Shown here: positions 38,201 through 49,739 of the stretch, piece by piece
How the letters are laid out: the number at the start of each line of letters is the position of its first letter
How positions within the stretch are numbered: position 1 is the first letter of the stretch
DNA from: Homarus americanus
Lineage: Eukaryota; Arthropoda; Malacostraca; Decapoda; Nephropidae
Length of the DNA: 64,000 bases
Reading direction: 5' to 3'
Assembly (NCBI RefSeq): GCF_018991925.1
Contig: NW_024753838.1
Coordinates: 1 to 64,000 of the forward strand
The notes under the pieces: generated by a model
Told to the model about the DNA's origin: nothing
Seen by the model: the letters and a program-made list of their open reading frames with translations, nothing else
Database searches by the model: none
Program-made: the position numbers and the translations under genes

Positions 38201-41200
38201 GGAGATAGGTATGGGACGCCAGAGGAGACAGACACACGCCAGGGGAGCAGACACCAGGGGAGATAGACACGCCAGGAGGGGAGAGACACACGCCAGGGAA
38301 AGAGACCACACACGCCAGAGGGAGATAGACACACGCCAGAGGGAGATAGACACACGCCAGGAGGGAGATAGACACGCCAGGGGAGATAGACACGCCAGGA
38401 GGGGAGATAGACACACGCCAGGAGGGGAGATAGACACAATGTAGAGATAGACACACGCCAGGGAGATACACACGCCAGGGGAGATAGACACACTAGGGGA
38501 GATAGACACACGCCAGAGGGAGATAGACACGCCAGGAGGGAGATAGACACACGCCAGGGGAGATAGACACACTCAGAGGGAGATAGACACACGCCAGGGG
38601 AGAGCAGACAATACCAGAGTGAGATAGACACACGCCAGAGGGAGATAGACACACGCCAGGGGAGATAGGACACACGCCAGGGGAGATAGATACCAATGCC
38701 AGGGGAGATAGACACACGCCAGGGGAGATAGGACACACCCCAGAGGGAGATAGACACACGCCAGGGGAGATAGACACACGCCAGGGGAGATAGACACACA
38801 GAGGGGAGATAGACACACGCCAGGGAGATAGGCACACGCCAGGAGATAGACACGCCAGGAGGGAGAGGTATTACCACGCCAGGGGAGATAGGCACACGCC
38901 AGGGAGAGCAGACACACACGCCAGGGGAGATAGACACACGCCAGGAGGGAGATAGACACGCCAGGGGAGGAGCATAGACACACGCCAGAGGGAGATAGAC
39001 ACACGCCAGGAGGGAGAGAGACACACGCCAGGGGAGATAGACACCAGGAGATAGACACACGCCAGGGGAGATAGACACACGCCAGGAGGGAGATAGACAC
39101 ACGCCAGGGGAGATAGGACAATACTAATGCCAGTGGAGGAGAGCAGACACACACGCCAGGGGGAGATAGACACACGCCAGGAGGGAGATAGACACACGCC
39201 AGGGGAGATAGTCAATACCGCCAGGGGAGATAGACACACGCCAGGGGGAGATAGACACACGCCAGAGGGAGATAGACACACCAGGGGACAGGACACACCA
39301 GGGGAGATAGGACACACGGTGGGGATAGACACACTTGGGGAGACAGACACACGCCAGGAGGGAGATAGACACACGCCAGAGGGAGAGGGTCATACCAGGG
39401 GGAGATAGACACACGCCAGGGGGGAGATAGGACACACGCCAGAGGGAGAGGGGACACACGCCAGAGGGAGAGACACACGCCAGGGGAGATAGGACACACG
39501 CTGGGATAGGACACCAGGGGAGATAGACACACGCCAGGGGAGATGACACAAATGCCAGGGGAGATAGACACGCTGTGGGAAAGTGGGAGATAGACATACC
39601 AGGGGAGAGACACACGCCAGGGGATAGACACACGCCAGGGAGAGATAGACACACGCCAGGAGGAGATAGACACACGCCAGGGGAGATAGACTACCACGCC
39701 AGGAGGAGATAGACATTGTGGGGAGGATAGACACACGCCAGGGGGAGATAGACACACGCCAGGGAGATAGACACACGCCAGGGAGATAGGACACACGCTA
39801 GGGAGATAGACACACGCCAGGGGAGATAGGACACACGCCAGGGGGAGATAGACACACTAGGAAGAGGGACACACGCCAGGAGGGAGATAGACACACGCCA
39901 GGGGACACGGCCACGCCAGGAGGGAGATAGACAATAATGCCAGGGGAGATAGACACACGCCAGGAGGGAGATAGACACACGCCAGGGGATAGACACACGC
40001 CAGAAGATAGACACACGCCAGGGGAGACAGGACACACGCCAGGGAGATAGACACACAGGGGAGATAGACACACGCCAGAGGGAGAGGCCACGCCAGGGGA
40101 GAGAGGAGATAGACACACGCCAGGGGAGATAGACACACGCCAGGGGTGAGAACACGCCAGGGAGATAGACACACGCCAGAGGGAGATAGACACACGCCAG
40201 GGGAGATAGACACACGCTAGGGAGATAGGACACACGCCAGGGGAGATAGACACACGCCAGGGAGATAGACACACGCCAGGGGAGATAGACACGCCAGGGA
40301 GAGCAGACACACCAGGGGAGATAGACACACGCCAGGAGGGGAGATAGACACAGCCAGGAGATAGACACACGCCAGAGGGAGGATAGACACACGCCAGGAG
40401 GGAGATAGACACACGCCAGGGGAGATAGACACACGCCAGAGGGAGATAGACACACGCCAGGGAGAGGATGTACTGGGGGGAGATAGACACACGCCAGGGG
40501 AGATAGACACACGCCAGAGGAGATAGACACACGCCAGGGGAGATAGACGCCAGGGGAGATAGACACAGACGCCAGGGATAGACACACGCCAGAGATAGAC
40601 ACACGCCAGGGGAGATAGACACAATGCCAGGATAGACACACGCCGGTGGGGAGGGAGATAGACACACGCCAGGGAGGGAGATAGACACACGCCAGGGGAG
40701 ATAGACACACGCCAGAGGGAGATAGACACACGCCAGGGGAGATAGACACACGCCAGGGGAGATAGGACACACGCCAGGGGAGATAGACACACGCCAGGGG
40801 AGATAGACACACGCCAGGGAGATAGACACACGCCAGAGGGAGATAGACACACGCCAGGGACAGACACACGCCAGGAGTGGTATAGGCCAGGAGGGAGATA
40901 GACACAGGGGAGATAGACACACGCCAGAGGGAGATAGGACACACGCCAGGGGAGAGACACGCCAGGGGAGATAGACACACGCCAGGGGAGATAGACACAT
41001 ACCAGTGGGAGATAGACACACGCCAGAGGGAGATGGACACCAATTGTGGGAGATAGACACACGCCAGGGGAGACAGGACACACGCCAGGGGAGATAGACA
41101 CACGCCAGGGAGATAGACACACGCCAGGGGAGATATAGACACACGCCAGGGAGATAGACACACGCCAGGAGGGAGATAGACACACGCCAGGGGAGATAGA

Positions 41201-42355
41201 CACACGCCAGGGAGACAGGACACCAGGGGAGATAGACACACGCCAGGGAGATAGACACACGCCAGGGAAGATAGACAATAATGCCAGGAGGAGATAGACA
41301 CACGCCAGGGGAGATAGACACACGCCAGGGGAGATGGTAGACATACCAGGGGAGATACAGACTCCCAGCCAGGGAGATAGACACACGCTAGGGGAGATAG
41401 ACACACGCCAGGAGGGAGATAGACACACGCCAGGTGGAGATAGACACACGCCAGGAGGGAGATAGGACACAATTCTGTAGGGGAGGAGAGACACACGCCA
41501 GGGGAGATAGACACCAGGGGAGATAGACTGCCAGGGGACAGACACACGCCAGAGGGAGATAGACACACGCCAGGAGGGAGATAGACACACGCCAGGGGAG
41601 ATAGACACACGCCAGGGGAGATAGACACACGCCAGGAGGGGAGATAGACACACGCCAGGAGGAGATAGACACACGCCAGAGGGAGATAGACACACGCCAG
41701 GGGAGATAGACACACGCCAGGGAGAGATGGTATCACACGCCAGGGGAGATAGACACACGCCAGAGGGAGATAGACACACGCCAGGGGAGATAGACAATAA
41801 ATGCCAGGGGAGATAGACACACGCCAGGGGAAGCATAGACACACGCCAGGAGGGAGATAGACACACGCCAGGGGAGATAGGACACACGCCAGGGGAGTAT
41901 AGACACACGCCAGGAGGGAGATAGGACACACGCCAGGGGAGATAGACACACGCCAGGTATGGTATACACGCCAGGGGAGACAGACACACGCCAGAGGGAG
42001 GATAGACACACTAGGGGAGATAGACACACGCCAGGAGATAGACACACGCCAGGGGAGATAGACACGCCAGGGGAGATAGACACACGCCAGGGACAGACAC
42101 ACTAGGGGAGATGGTATACGCCAGGAGGGGAGATAGACACACGCCAGGGGAGATAGAGACACACACGCCAGGAGGGGAGATAGACACACGCCAGGGGAGA
42201 TAGACACACGCCAGGAGTGGGGAGCACACACGCCAGGAGGGAGAGAGACACACGCCAGGAGGGAGATAGACACACGCCAGGGGAGATAGACACACGCTGG
42301 GAGATAGACACACGCCAGGGGAGATAGACACATGCCAGGGGAGATAGACACACGC
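35240..42355. repeat. 20-bp minisatellite array, about 350 copies, 7.1 kb
   Basis: The consensus is AGACACACGCCAGGGGAGAT, with frequent variants CAGGAGGGAGAT and CAGAGGGAGAT that add 1-2 bp. No reading frame of the minus strand of the unit contains a stop. Because 20 is not a multiple of three, the frame cycles through all three phases and yields a 20-residue peptide repeat (GVCLSPLACVYLPWRVSISP). This accounts for minus-strand frames up to 915 codons. They have no non-repetitive part and are not genes. The array ends sharply at about 42356. Confidence 0.98.
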
Positions 42356-42359
42356 TGAC

Positions 42360-43080
42360 TCCCCACAGGACACCTCACATAGCACTCCACACAACACCCA
42401 CATGGCCTCAACACAACACTCAAACACCCACACAGCATTCAACACAACACCCACACAACACCCACACAACACTCCCTACAACACCCACACAGCACTCTAC
42501 ATTACACCTCACAGCACTCCAGCCACGACACCCACACCACATTCCACACAACACCCACATTATACCCACACAGCACCCCCTCACAACACCCGCATTACAC
42601 CCACGCCACATTCCACACAACACCCACACACCCACACAACACTCACACAACACCCACACAGCACTCTACACGACACCCACACCACATTCCACAACACCCA
42701 CACACAACACCCACACAACACTCACACACACAACACCCACACAGCACTCCACACGACACCCACACAACACCCACACACTCACACAACACCCACACAGCAC
42801 TCTACATTACACCCACACAGCACCCACACGACACCCACACCACATTCCACACAACACCCACAGCATTCCAATACAACACCTACACTATACCCACACAGCA
42901 CCCCTCACAACACCCACACAACACCCACACAACACCTGCACAACACTCACACACAACACCCACACAGCACCCCCTACATTACACCCACACCATTCCACAC
43001 AACACCCACACAACACCCACACACAACACCCAAAACAACACTCACAACACTCTCACACAACATCCATACGAGACCCAAAC
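42360..43080. repeat. CA-rich minisatellite, ACACAACACCCACACAGCAC
   Basis: Irregular repeats of ACACAACACCCACACAGCAC and CTCCACACAACACCC. The Thr/His/Pro frame (240 codons) is an artefact. It abuts the 20-bp array with only a few bases between. Confidence 0.93.
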
Positions 43081-43139
43081 TTGTTTCACCGACGTGTACT
43101 ACACCTTCTAATACACCCTCTTAATCAAACTGACCTGTT

Positions 43140-43730
43140 CCTGAGACCAACACCTAGAGACCTACACCTGGCTCCCACCTGAGACCTACACCTGGAGTCA
43201 TACACCTGGAGACCTACACCTGGAGACCCAAGCACCTGAGACCTACACCTGAGACCTACACCTGGAGTCCTACACCTGAGACCTACACCTGGAGACCTAC
43301 AACTGGAGACCTACACCTGGAGACCTACACCTGGAGACCTACACCTGAGACCTACACCTGAGTCCTACAATCTGGAGACCTACACCTGACACCTACACCT
43401 GAAACCTACACCTGAAACCACGCCTGAGACCTACGCCTGGAGACCTACACCTGGAGAGACCTACAATCTGTAGACCCTGCCACCTGGAGACCTACACACC
43501 CCAGAGACCAACACCTAGAGACCTACACCTAGAGACCTACATCTGGAGACCTACACCTAGAGACCTACACCTGGAGACCTACACCGGGAGTCCTACACCT
43601 AGAGACCTACATCTGGAGACCTACACCTGGAGACCTACATCTGGAGACCTACACCTAGAGACCTACATCTGGAGACCTACACCTGGAGACCTACATCTGG
43701 AGACCTACACCTAGAGACCTACATCTGGAG
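43140..43730. repeat. 14-bp minisatellite, about 42 copies
   Basis: The unit is ACCTACACCTGGAG, with ACATCTGGAG and ACACCTAGAG variants. In the right third (43540-43730) these variants alternate in a higher-order pattern. Confidence 0.96.
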
Positions 43731-43820
43731 GGCTTACGTACACAAGTTTTATGTGTGCACCAGGAAGGATCCAGATATAGTCCGGCTTTTCTCAGTGTCT
43801 GTAAATCTATTTTTGAAAAT

Positions 43821-43834
43821 GTGTGTATGTGTGT

Positions 43835-43877
<43 letters not shown>
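43821..43877. repeat. (GT)n microsatellite
   Basis: A GT tract with two GTAT interruptions. Confidence 0.97.
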
Positions 43878-43879
<2 letters not shown>

Positions 43880-44527
43880 ACTAACGAATGATGACTGTCA
43901 AATATTACTCATGATTATCACTCGTATCATCATAAAGTCACAGTATTGGAGGAGACGGTGTTACGTGCGGCTGAATTATCCTGTTGGTGGGTAATTGGGG
44001 GAATTATCAACTTGTTGCTGCTATTTACTGAGTTATTATACCTGTCGGAGTTAATTAACCTTAACGGAGGTATTAAGATTATTTATATTCTTATAGTTTA
44101 GAGCTTACTGATTTTCATTGTTGTTATACACTTCTGTTAATGAATTGATACGTTTCCATTATATTTATCTAATTTATTTCAATCCTGTACTTAATAATCT
44201 GCTAAATGTATTTAAATTGTGTAGTGTTGGTTTTCGCTGTATCTTATCGTTCATGTCTGTAAATATCGTTAAATTATTATTTTGTATTACGTTGCGATTT
44301 TTTTTCTCGGTATAAATGGAAATTGTTGAATGAAAAATGAATAAAAGACAGTCTTAGTAATTTATGGTATAATTCGAAAAATGTTAAATGAACTGACTAT
44401 ATTGGAATATGATAAAATATGATAGAGAAAGATAAGAAAACAGACAGAAAGATATTGAGATAACCAAATAGACAGATAAACAATGAGAGGATATTTGAAC
44501 CAAGATCTACAGTACGTCAAAGGCACT
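43878..44527. other. AT-rich low-copy sequence, no gene seen
   Basis: No open frame above 80 codons that is not repetitive. Nothing recognised. Confidence 0.6.
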
Positions 44528-44762
44528 TCCTCCACCACCACTACCAAGAACACCACCCTCATCACCACCACCACCACCACCACCACCACCAATATCACTA
44601 CCACCACTAATATCACTACCACCAACACCATCACCACCAGGAGAACAAAACACCATCACCACCAGGAGTATCACCGCCACCCCCAATACCACCATCACCA
44701 CCACCATTATAACCACCACTACCAACCATCACCAACACCAACGTCACCATCACCACCAGGCG
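44528..44762. repeat. (ACC)n trinucleotide tract
   Basis: ACC repeats with ATC/ACT/AAC variants over about 235 bp. The Thr/His frames (plus) and Val/Gly frames (minus) are artefacts. Confidence 0.95.
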
Positions 44763-44764
44763 CC

Positions 44765-44885
44765 AACATAGCCTCAAGTGTAGCGAGCGCCTCATGGCCG
44801 CCGCCGCCGCATCTTTATCTTCCATATTTCCTTGGCCATAATCCCCGAGGCCGTTCCCAGTCGGTCTTGGCCCAGTTCCACCATC
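44765..44885 (-). other. candidate exon on the minus strand
   Basis: A GC-rich block in AT-rich surroundings. Read on the minus strand, it follows a GT tract and TTAGCAG, an acceptor-like end at 44886. Two frames are open for a useful length. One reads MVELGQDRLGTASGIMAKEI and then a basic Lys/Arg end with a stop. The other reads DGGTGPRPTGNGLGDYGQ, then MEDKDAAAAAMRRSLHL, and continues into the trinucleotide tract. No family recognised and no convincing donor found. Confidence 0.25.
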
Positions 44886-45765
44886 CTGCTAACACACACA
44901 CACACACACATATGGTCCAGGCTTTCCGGCGAGTGTTTGTGTGGAACCTCCAGGATGACCGGAGAGAAGGTCATAAAGATTGGTCTGTATCTCAGTAGAC
45001 GTTCTATAAGTTTACAGAGGATGACCTGAGACATTGTTTACAAGTTAAAGTATCACCAAATGTTCCAATGTTCTCTTAGGATGACTTGATAATTCATATG
45101 TTTATTTCATACTAAAGGAACTATGTCTACCTAATTATAATCTTATCCTCGTGGTTGGTTCAGGCTCTTAATCAGCTTAGTCTGTTCTTACAGGTGCCTT
45201 AACAGGGGAAAAAGAGAAGCCAAATTATACATTTATTTATAATGTCGTAGATATATGTCGATGTTACTATTTATAAACTGAGTATAATTCTGCTAGATTT
45301 AACCCAACTTAACCTAACCCAATCCCACCCAACCCAGGTAGTGTAAGGTAATTAATCAGCAGGTGAAAATATCAATTAGGTGGGCAAATCTTGTGTTATG
45401 CTTAATTTACGCTATTGACGTTTCTTCGACCTAGGGCTTTAATGAGAGACAAGCAGACGACGATAAGTAAATAAAATATAAATGGGAGAAACGATAAATG
45501 TTACAGGAAAATAAATACAAGAATAGGGTAAATAATGTTGATAGTTTTGAGAAATTACCTAACTTTTGCTCGACTGTGGGAAGCTTGAGAGAGGAAGTAG
45601 ACAAATGGTGAACAAAGGGACAGAGGAAGTGGGAGAACAGACGTAACGGGAGGTGAGGAAACATGAACAAAAAATAACGGATGATAATGATGATGTGTGT
45701 TGCAATGACGTTAAGCTTTTCCTGTCTTAGGTGTATATGCGAGAGACAGACAGACACAGACAGAC
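44886..45765. other. low-copy sequence, no gene recognised
   Basis: It holds a short AC tract (44891-44909) and AACCTAACCCAATCCCACCC near 45310, a CCTAA-like run. Nothing else recognised. Confidence 0.5.
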
Positions 45766-45766
45766 G

Positions 45767-45834
<68 letters not shown>

Positions 45835-45860
45835 AGACAGAAGTTGTGTCAGACAAAGTC

Positions 45861-45930
<70 letters not shown>

Positions 45931-45968
45931 GAGAGAGAGAGAGAGTGATAGACAGAAACAGTCAGGAC

Positions 45969-46010
<42 letters not shown>
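45766..46010. repeat. (AC)n(AG)n compound microsatellite in three blocks
   Basis: AC (45766-45778), then AG (45779-45831, 45862-45946, 45974-46010). The AG blocks are separated by related GATAGACAGAA...AGTCAG spacers, so the blocks look like duplications of one unit. The Arg/Glu and Ser/Leu frames are artefacts. Confidence 0.96.
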
Positions 46011-46011
<1 letters not shown>

Positions 46012-46733
46012 AATCAGACGAATAAAGAAAAAAAAAGAAGCTCCAAAGAAGTAATGACTGACATAGAATAAAAGTAAATAATTAAAACAAACAGGAAAAT
46101 GACATAAAAAAGTAACAAAAAAGGAAATGGAAGAAATAGTAATAAGAGTAAATAATAGAATAAATAAATAAATAAAACACTTGCATGATGGAGATATTTG
46201 TTAGGTTATATTATCTAGTTAGGAGGCGCTGGTGGGTGACTGACCATCAAGAGATATACAACACCCTGGTGACGACGACGACGAGGAGAAGGAGGAGCAT
46301 ACACCGAACTGTCACCGCTTACTAGATAATACTGACGTGTTCCTCTCTCTCTCTCTCTCCTTCCCTTCCTGACAGACACACACTCTCCCTGACAGTCAAA
46401 CATACACACTCCCTCACTCATATACGGTCTGGTTGGAAGGCGCCAAGATCGTCGGCTTTTCCAGCGTCTGTTGTTGTTGTTGTTTTGGTTCTTCCGTTTC
46501 GTTTATTTTTTTTAAGTATTATATTTTATTGGTGGTTTTCTTCTTCTATTTGATCCTTTCTTTAATTTCTTACCTCTCTTTTTTATCTCCTTTTTTACCT
46601 CAATTTCTTCCTATTTTGTCATTTTCTTCCCTCGGTTAATATTACTGTATTTCTTTGTTTCTTCTCTCATTTTTTATCCATTTTTCTTCGAATTTGTTTT
46701 TTCTTCTATATCAAATGCCATTGAGATTTGAAA

Positions 46734-46735
<2 letters not shown>
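46011..46735. other. low-copy sequence, no gene recognised
   Basis: A-rich on the left, T-rich on the right (46480-46700), with a TC tract near 46342-46359. No recognisable frame. Confidence 0.55.

Positions 46736-46768
<33 letters not shown>
46736..46768. repeat. (CA)n microsatellite
   Basis: A pure CA tract of about 33 bp. Confidence 0.97.
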
Positions 46769-46770
<2 letters not shown>

Positions 46771-47224
46771 AAATACCTAACCTTCTAAACTCATTATAAA
46801 TTCATATATTCATTTTCATTGTATATTATTATTTTTTCAACAGCTAATTGTACCTTGAAAACTTCTTTTATGTTCCGAGTCGCTGTCAGGTGTTCCGTCC
46901 TTCTCAGTCAAATTAACCGCGTTCTCTCCCCAGCGTTCATCTTGCATTATTATAGTAGTGTTGACTTGTGTTCAGCGTTCTTCCTGCATTTATCATCTCA
47001 ATCTATCCTCTCTATATTGACCGTCTTTCTCACCTCATTTTCTCCCCCTTTTCTTGTTTATTGTATATTTTTTCCTTTCTATCTTCGTCAACACTGTGGC
47101 GGCATCAGACCCGAACACACCCCTGACTTGTACAAGATGCAACACACCTGTCTAGTCCATCAAGGTATATTTTGGTTCTTCCAGGTGTACTTAAGTCCAT
47201 TTCTTGAGTACGGTGTTATATGTA
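46769..47224. other. low-copy sequence, no gene recognised
   Basis: A plus-strand frame of 143 codons (46819-47250) is mixed in composition but hydrophobic and Ser-rich, and no domain is recognised. Its last part enters the inverted repeat, so it is unlikely to be a gene. Confidence 0.4.
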
Positions 47225-47341
47225 TTAACCCCTTGAGTACAATGACTTAATCTCTTGAATACGATGATTTAATCCCTTGAGTACAAAGATGGCGTCATAT
47301 AGGTGTTAAGTCATCGTGGCGTACTCAGGGGGTGGTGTTAA
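47225..47341. repeat. inverted repeat of CCCTTGAGTAC type
   Basis: The left arm TTAACCCCTTGAGTAC plus AATGACTTAA (47225-47250) is imperfectly complementary to TTAAGTCAT...GTACTCAGGGGGTGG...TTAA (47306-47341). The loop holds two further direct copies of the 22-nt sub-repeat (TCTCTTGAATACGATGATTT and CCCTTGAGTACAAAGATG). It looks like a dispersed foldback element related to the array at 15856-16052. Confidence 0.65.
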
Positions 47342-47435
47342 TACGTGGCGCCATGGGTTAGAATTTCACTGAATTTTATTTCATATTGTGAATTACAGTG
47401 ATGTAGGAGATTTATATATATAACCCCGTTAATAT

Positions 47436-47441
47436 ATGTGT

Positions 47442-47498
<57 letters not shown>
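47436..47498. repeat. (GT)n microsatellite
   Basis: A GT tract with GTAT at both edges. Confidence 0.97.
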
Positions 47499-47501
<3 letters not shown>

Positions 47502-47504
47502 CAT

Positions 47505-47580
47505 GTTAATTTTTGTTTTTTGTCTTTTACAGGTAAGTTTCCTGGCCTGACCAATAACAGCGTTTCTCAGACGATGCAGA
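47505..47580 (+). promoter_or_regulatory. candidate recursive-splicing exon
   Basis: A T-rich tract ends in GTCTTTTACAG at 47532, a strong acceptor, and the next bases are GTAAGTTT, a strong donor. A 48-nt segment (47533-47580) follows and is itself followed by GTAAGAGT, a second donor. This is the arrangement known for recursive-splice exons: acceptor, reconstituted donor, short exon, competing donor. The 48 nt are open in one frame (KFPGLTNNSVSQTMQ) and symmetric in phase. No flanking exons are visible, so function is inferred from sequence only. Confidence 0.4.
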
Positions 47581-47599
47581 GTAAGAGTATTAAATGTTT

Positions 47600-47602
<3 letters not shown>

Positions 47603-47642
<40 letters not shown>
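47603..47642. repeat. (TC)n microsatellite
   Basis: A pure TC tract of 40 bp. Confidence 0.97.
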
Positions 47643-47645
<3 letters not shown>

Positions 47646-47866
47646 ATAGATCCTGTGTTGTTCTCTTGAAAGTTGTGTATATTTCCGGTTGTGAATGACA
47701 CTGACTCACCTCACCGTAAAATGACACTTCCAAGGTTGTGCTGTTTATTGATTTTAAACAGTAACACTAGAAAAATCTCTGGGAGGTCCAAGTGTTGTGT
47801 TTATTGATGTATAGTTTCGACCACATTAAAATGAATAATCCCCTAGCAGCCCATTTCACCAGAAGA

Positions 47867-47899
47867 CTAACCTAACCTAACCTAACCTAACCTAACCTA
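47867..47899. repeat. interstitial (CCTAA)n, about 6 units
   Basis: A perfect CCTAA run, the complement of the arthropod telomere repeat TTAGG. Short similar words recur at about 47955-47990. Confidence 0.9.
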
Positions 47900-48114
47900 C
47901 ACCCCAAGGTAGTGATTGACTCGTGGAAAAATGCCAACTCGTGCGTAAATTAACCAACTTAACCTAACCTAAACTAACCTTGACCTATGACCTGGACGAT
48001 AAAAAAATTGTAGTTTTAGGGTTGATTATGGTAAATATACGTAATGTGCAAGATATGAATACTGGGCTGTGAATTATTCTGCTCTCAAGTTGTTACATTG
48101 AGGCGTATACATAC

Positions 48115-48405
48115 AAACAGACAGGCAAAATAGATCCTTGCACAGGCTTACACAGATATAGGCAGACAGACAGATAGATAGACAGATAGACAGAAGATTA
48201 AAGAGTAGAGAGACAGGCATTGCATCTAGAGAACAGGCAGACAGACAAATAAGTAGACACCGACATGCAAACACAGAGATACACACAGACAGGTGTCAAA
48301 TAAACAGGCAGATGCATAGACAGACTGGAGATTATTGAGACAGATAAACAAGCATATAGATAGACAGAAAGATTCAAACACAGATATGACAAACGGGCAG
48401 ACAGA
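48115..48405. repeat. GACA/GATA degenerate repeat
   Basis: Loose CAGACAGATAGATAGACAGA words broken by other sequence. The Cys/Leu/Ser frames on the minus strand are artefacts. Confidence 0.8.
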
Positions 48406-48481
48406 CATACGAAACTGGCGATGATTAGAATAACAGAGTCAATTTTGTAATCCTATTTAGGATAAAGATGATGGCTGGTCG

Positions 48482-49073
48482 CCTTCAATCTCCTTGTTTT
48501 AGCTGTGTTGAGTCATGTCAGTGGCTCTCTAACCTTGTTTTAGCTGTGTTGAGTCATGTCAGTGGCTCTCTACCTCTGTTTTAGCTGTGTTGAGTCATGT
48601 CAGTGGCTCTCTACCCTGTTTTAGCTGTGCTGAGTCATGTCATGGCTCTCTACCCCTGTTTTAGCTGTGTTGAGTCAAGTATCAGTGGCTCTCTACCCTT
48701 GTTTTAGCTGTGTTGAGTCATGCGTCAGTGGCTCTCTACCCCTGTTTTAGCTGTGTTGGAGTCATGTCAGTGGCCTCTACCCCCAGGTTTTAGCTGTGTT
48801 GAGTCATGTCAATGGCTCTCTACCCTTGTTTTAGCTGTGTTGAGTCATGTCAATGGCTCTCTACCCTTGTTTTAGCTGTGTTGAATCATGTCAGTGGCTC
48901 TCTACCCTTGTTTTAGCTGTGTTGAGTCATGTCAGTGGCTCTCTACCCTTGTTTTAGCTGTGTTGAGTCATGTCAGTGGCTCTCTACCCTTGTTTTAGCT
49001 GTGTTGAGTCATGTCAGTGGCTCTCTACCCTTGTTTTAGCTGTGTTGAGTCATATCAGTGGCTCTCTACCTTC
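48482..49073. repeat. 41-bp minisatellite, about 14 copies
   Basis: The unit carries TTGTTTTAGCTGTGTTGAGT followed by CATGTCAGTGGCTCTCTACC. The right half (48830-49060) is nearly perfect; the left half carries indels. Confidence 0.97.
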
Positions 49074-49739
49074 ACTTCTGGTAACTGTTAAACGATGATT
49101 TGTATTGATAAAGAGTTGCGTTAGACACTTTTCATGCGTTTAATATGTTACATAGCTAGGATGTATTTTTGTTTAGCCTGTGTTTTGTACTGTACGTCAA
49201 ACAAGATGGGACGCGGGGAATTTCGTGAAAAGCCTCTTATTCTCAGGTGTGTAAAGAACTGTTGCAAAATTAGGTGAATTATCATATTCAGTCAGTTTTT
49301 TTAATTCATTTAAGTACTATCTGTAACTATAGTCTAATACAGACATATAATTACTTAACGAACTGTAATTTAAGTATAGCCCCCCAAAATGTCACCTATA
49401 AAACCCATCCTTTTTTTCATATGCTTAACGAACTGTATGTAACTCGGGGGAAATTCTGCGTTAAACCCATTCCTGGTCAACTTGGCAACCGGTGAAAATC
49501 ATAGGAACAAATGTAAATAAACGCGACGGGACGTGTTTGGGGGAACAGCTGACTCCCTGAATTAGCTGACCTCCCTCGACACTGCTAATTCGACCCCTGA
49601 GTTACTCCGCTGTGAGGGTCGTTTTTCCGGTGCACGAGAGTTTCCGTAAATATTGCTAATATGAATTTGGACGGTGTCCACGGTGTGTGATGCAGCTTGA
49701 TATATGGTCATTATATGTTGGGTATGCTGGTGATATATC
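49074..49739. other. low-copy AT-rich sequence, no gene seen
   Basis: Frames of 73 codons or less, none recognised. Confidence 0.55.

Noticed and set aside
39691..42438. 915-codon minus-strand frame, and similar frames of 499, 549, 590, 528, 406 and 306 codons at 35-42 kb
   Set aside because: All come from the 20-bp repeat unit, stop-free in every minus-strand phase. The peptide is a strict 20-residue repeat with no unique part except a Cys/Val/Leu start from the CA-rich tract.
42402..43124. 240-codon Thr/His/Pro frame
   Set aside because: Translation of the CA-rich minisatellite.
48482..49073. Possible CRISPR-like array of 41-bp periodicity
   Set aside because: There are no unique spacers; the full unit is conserved.
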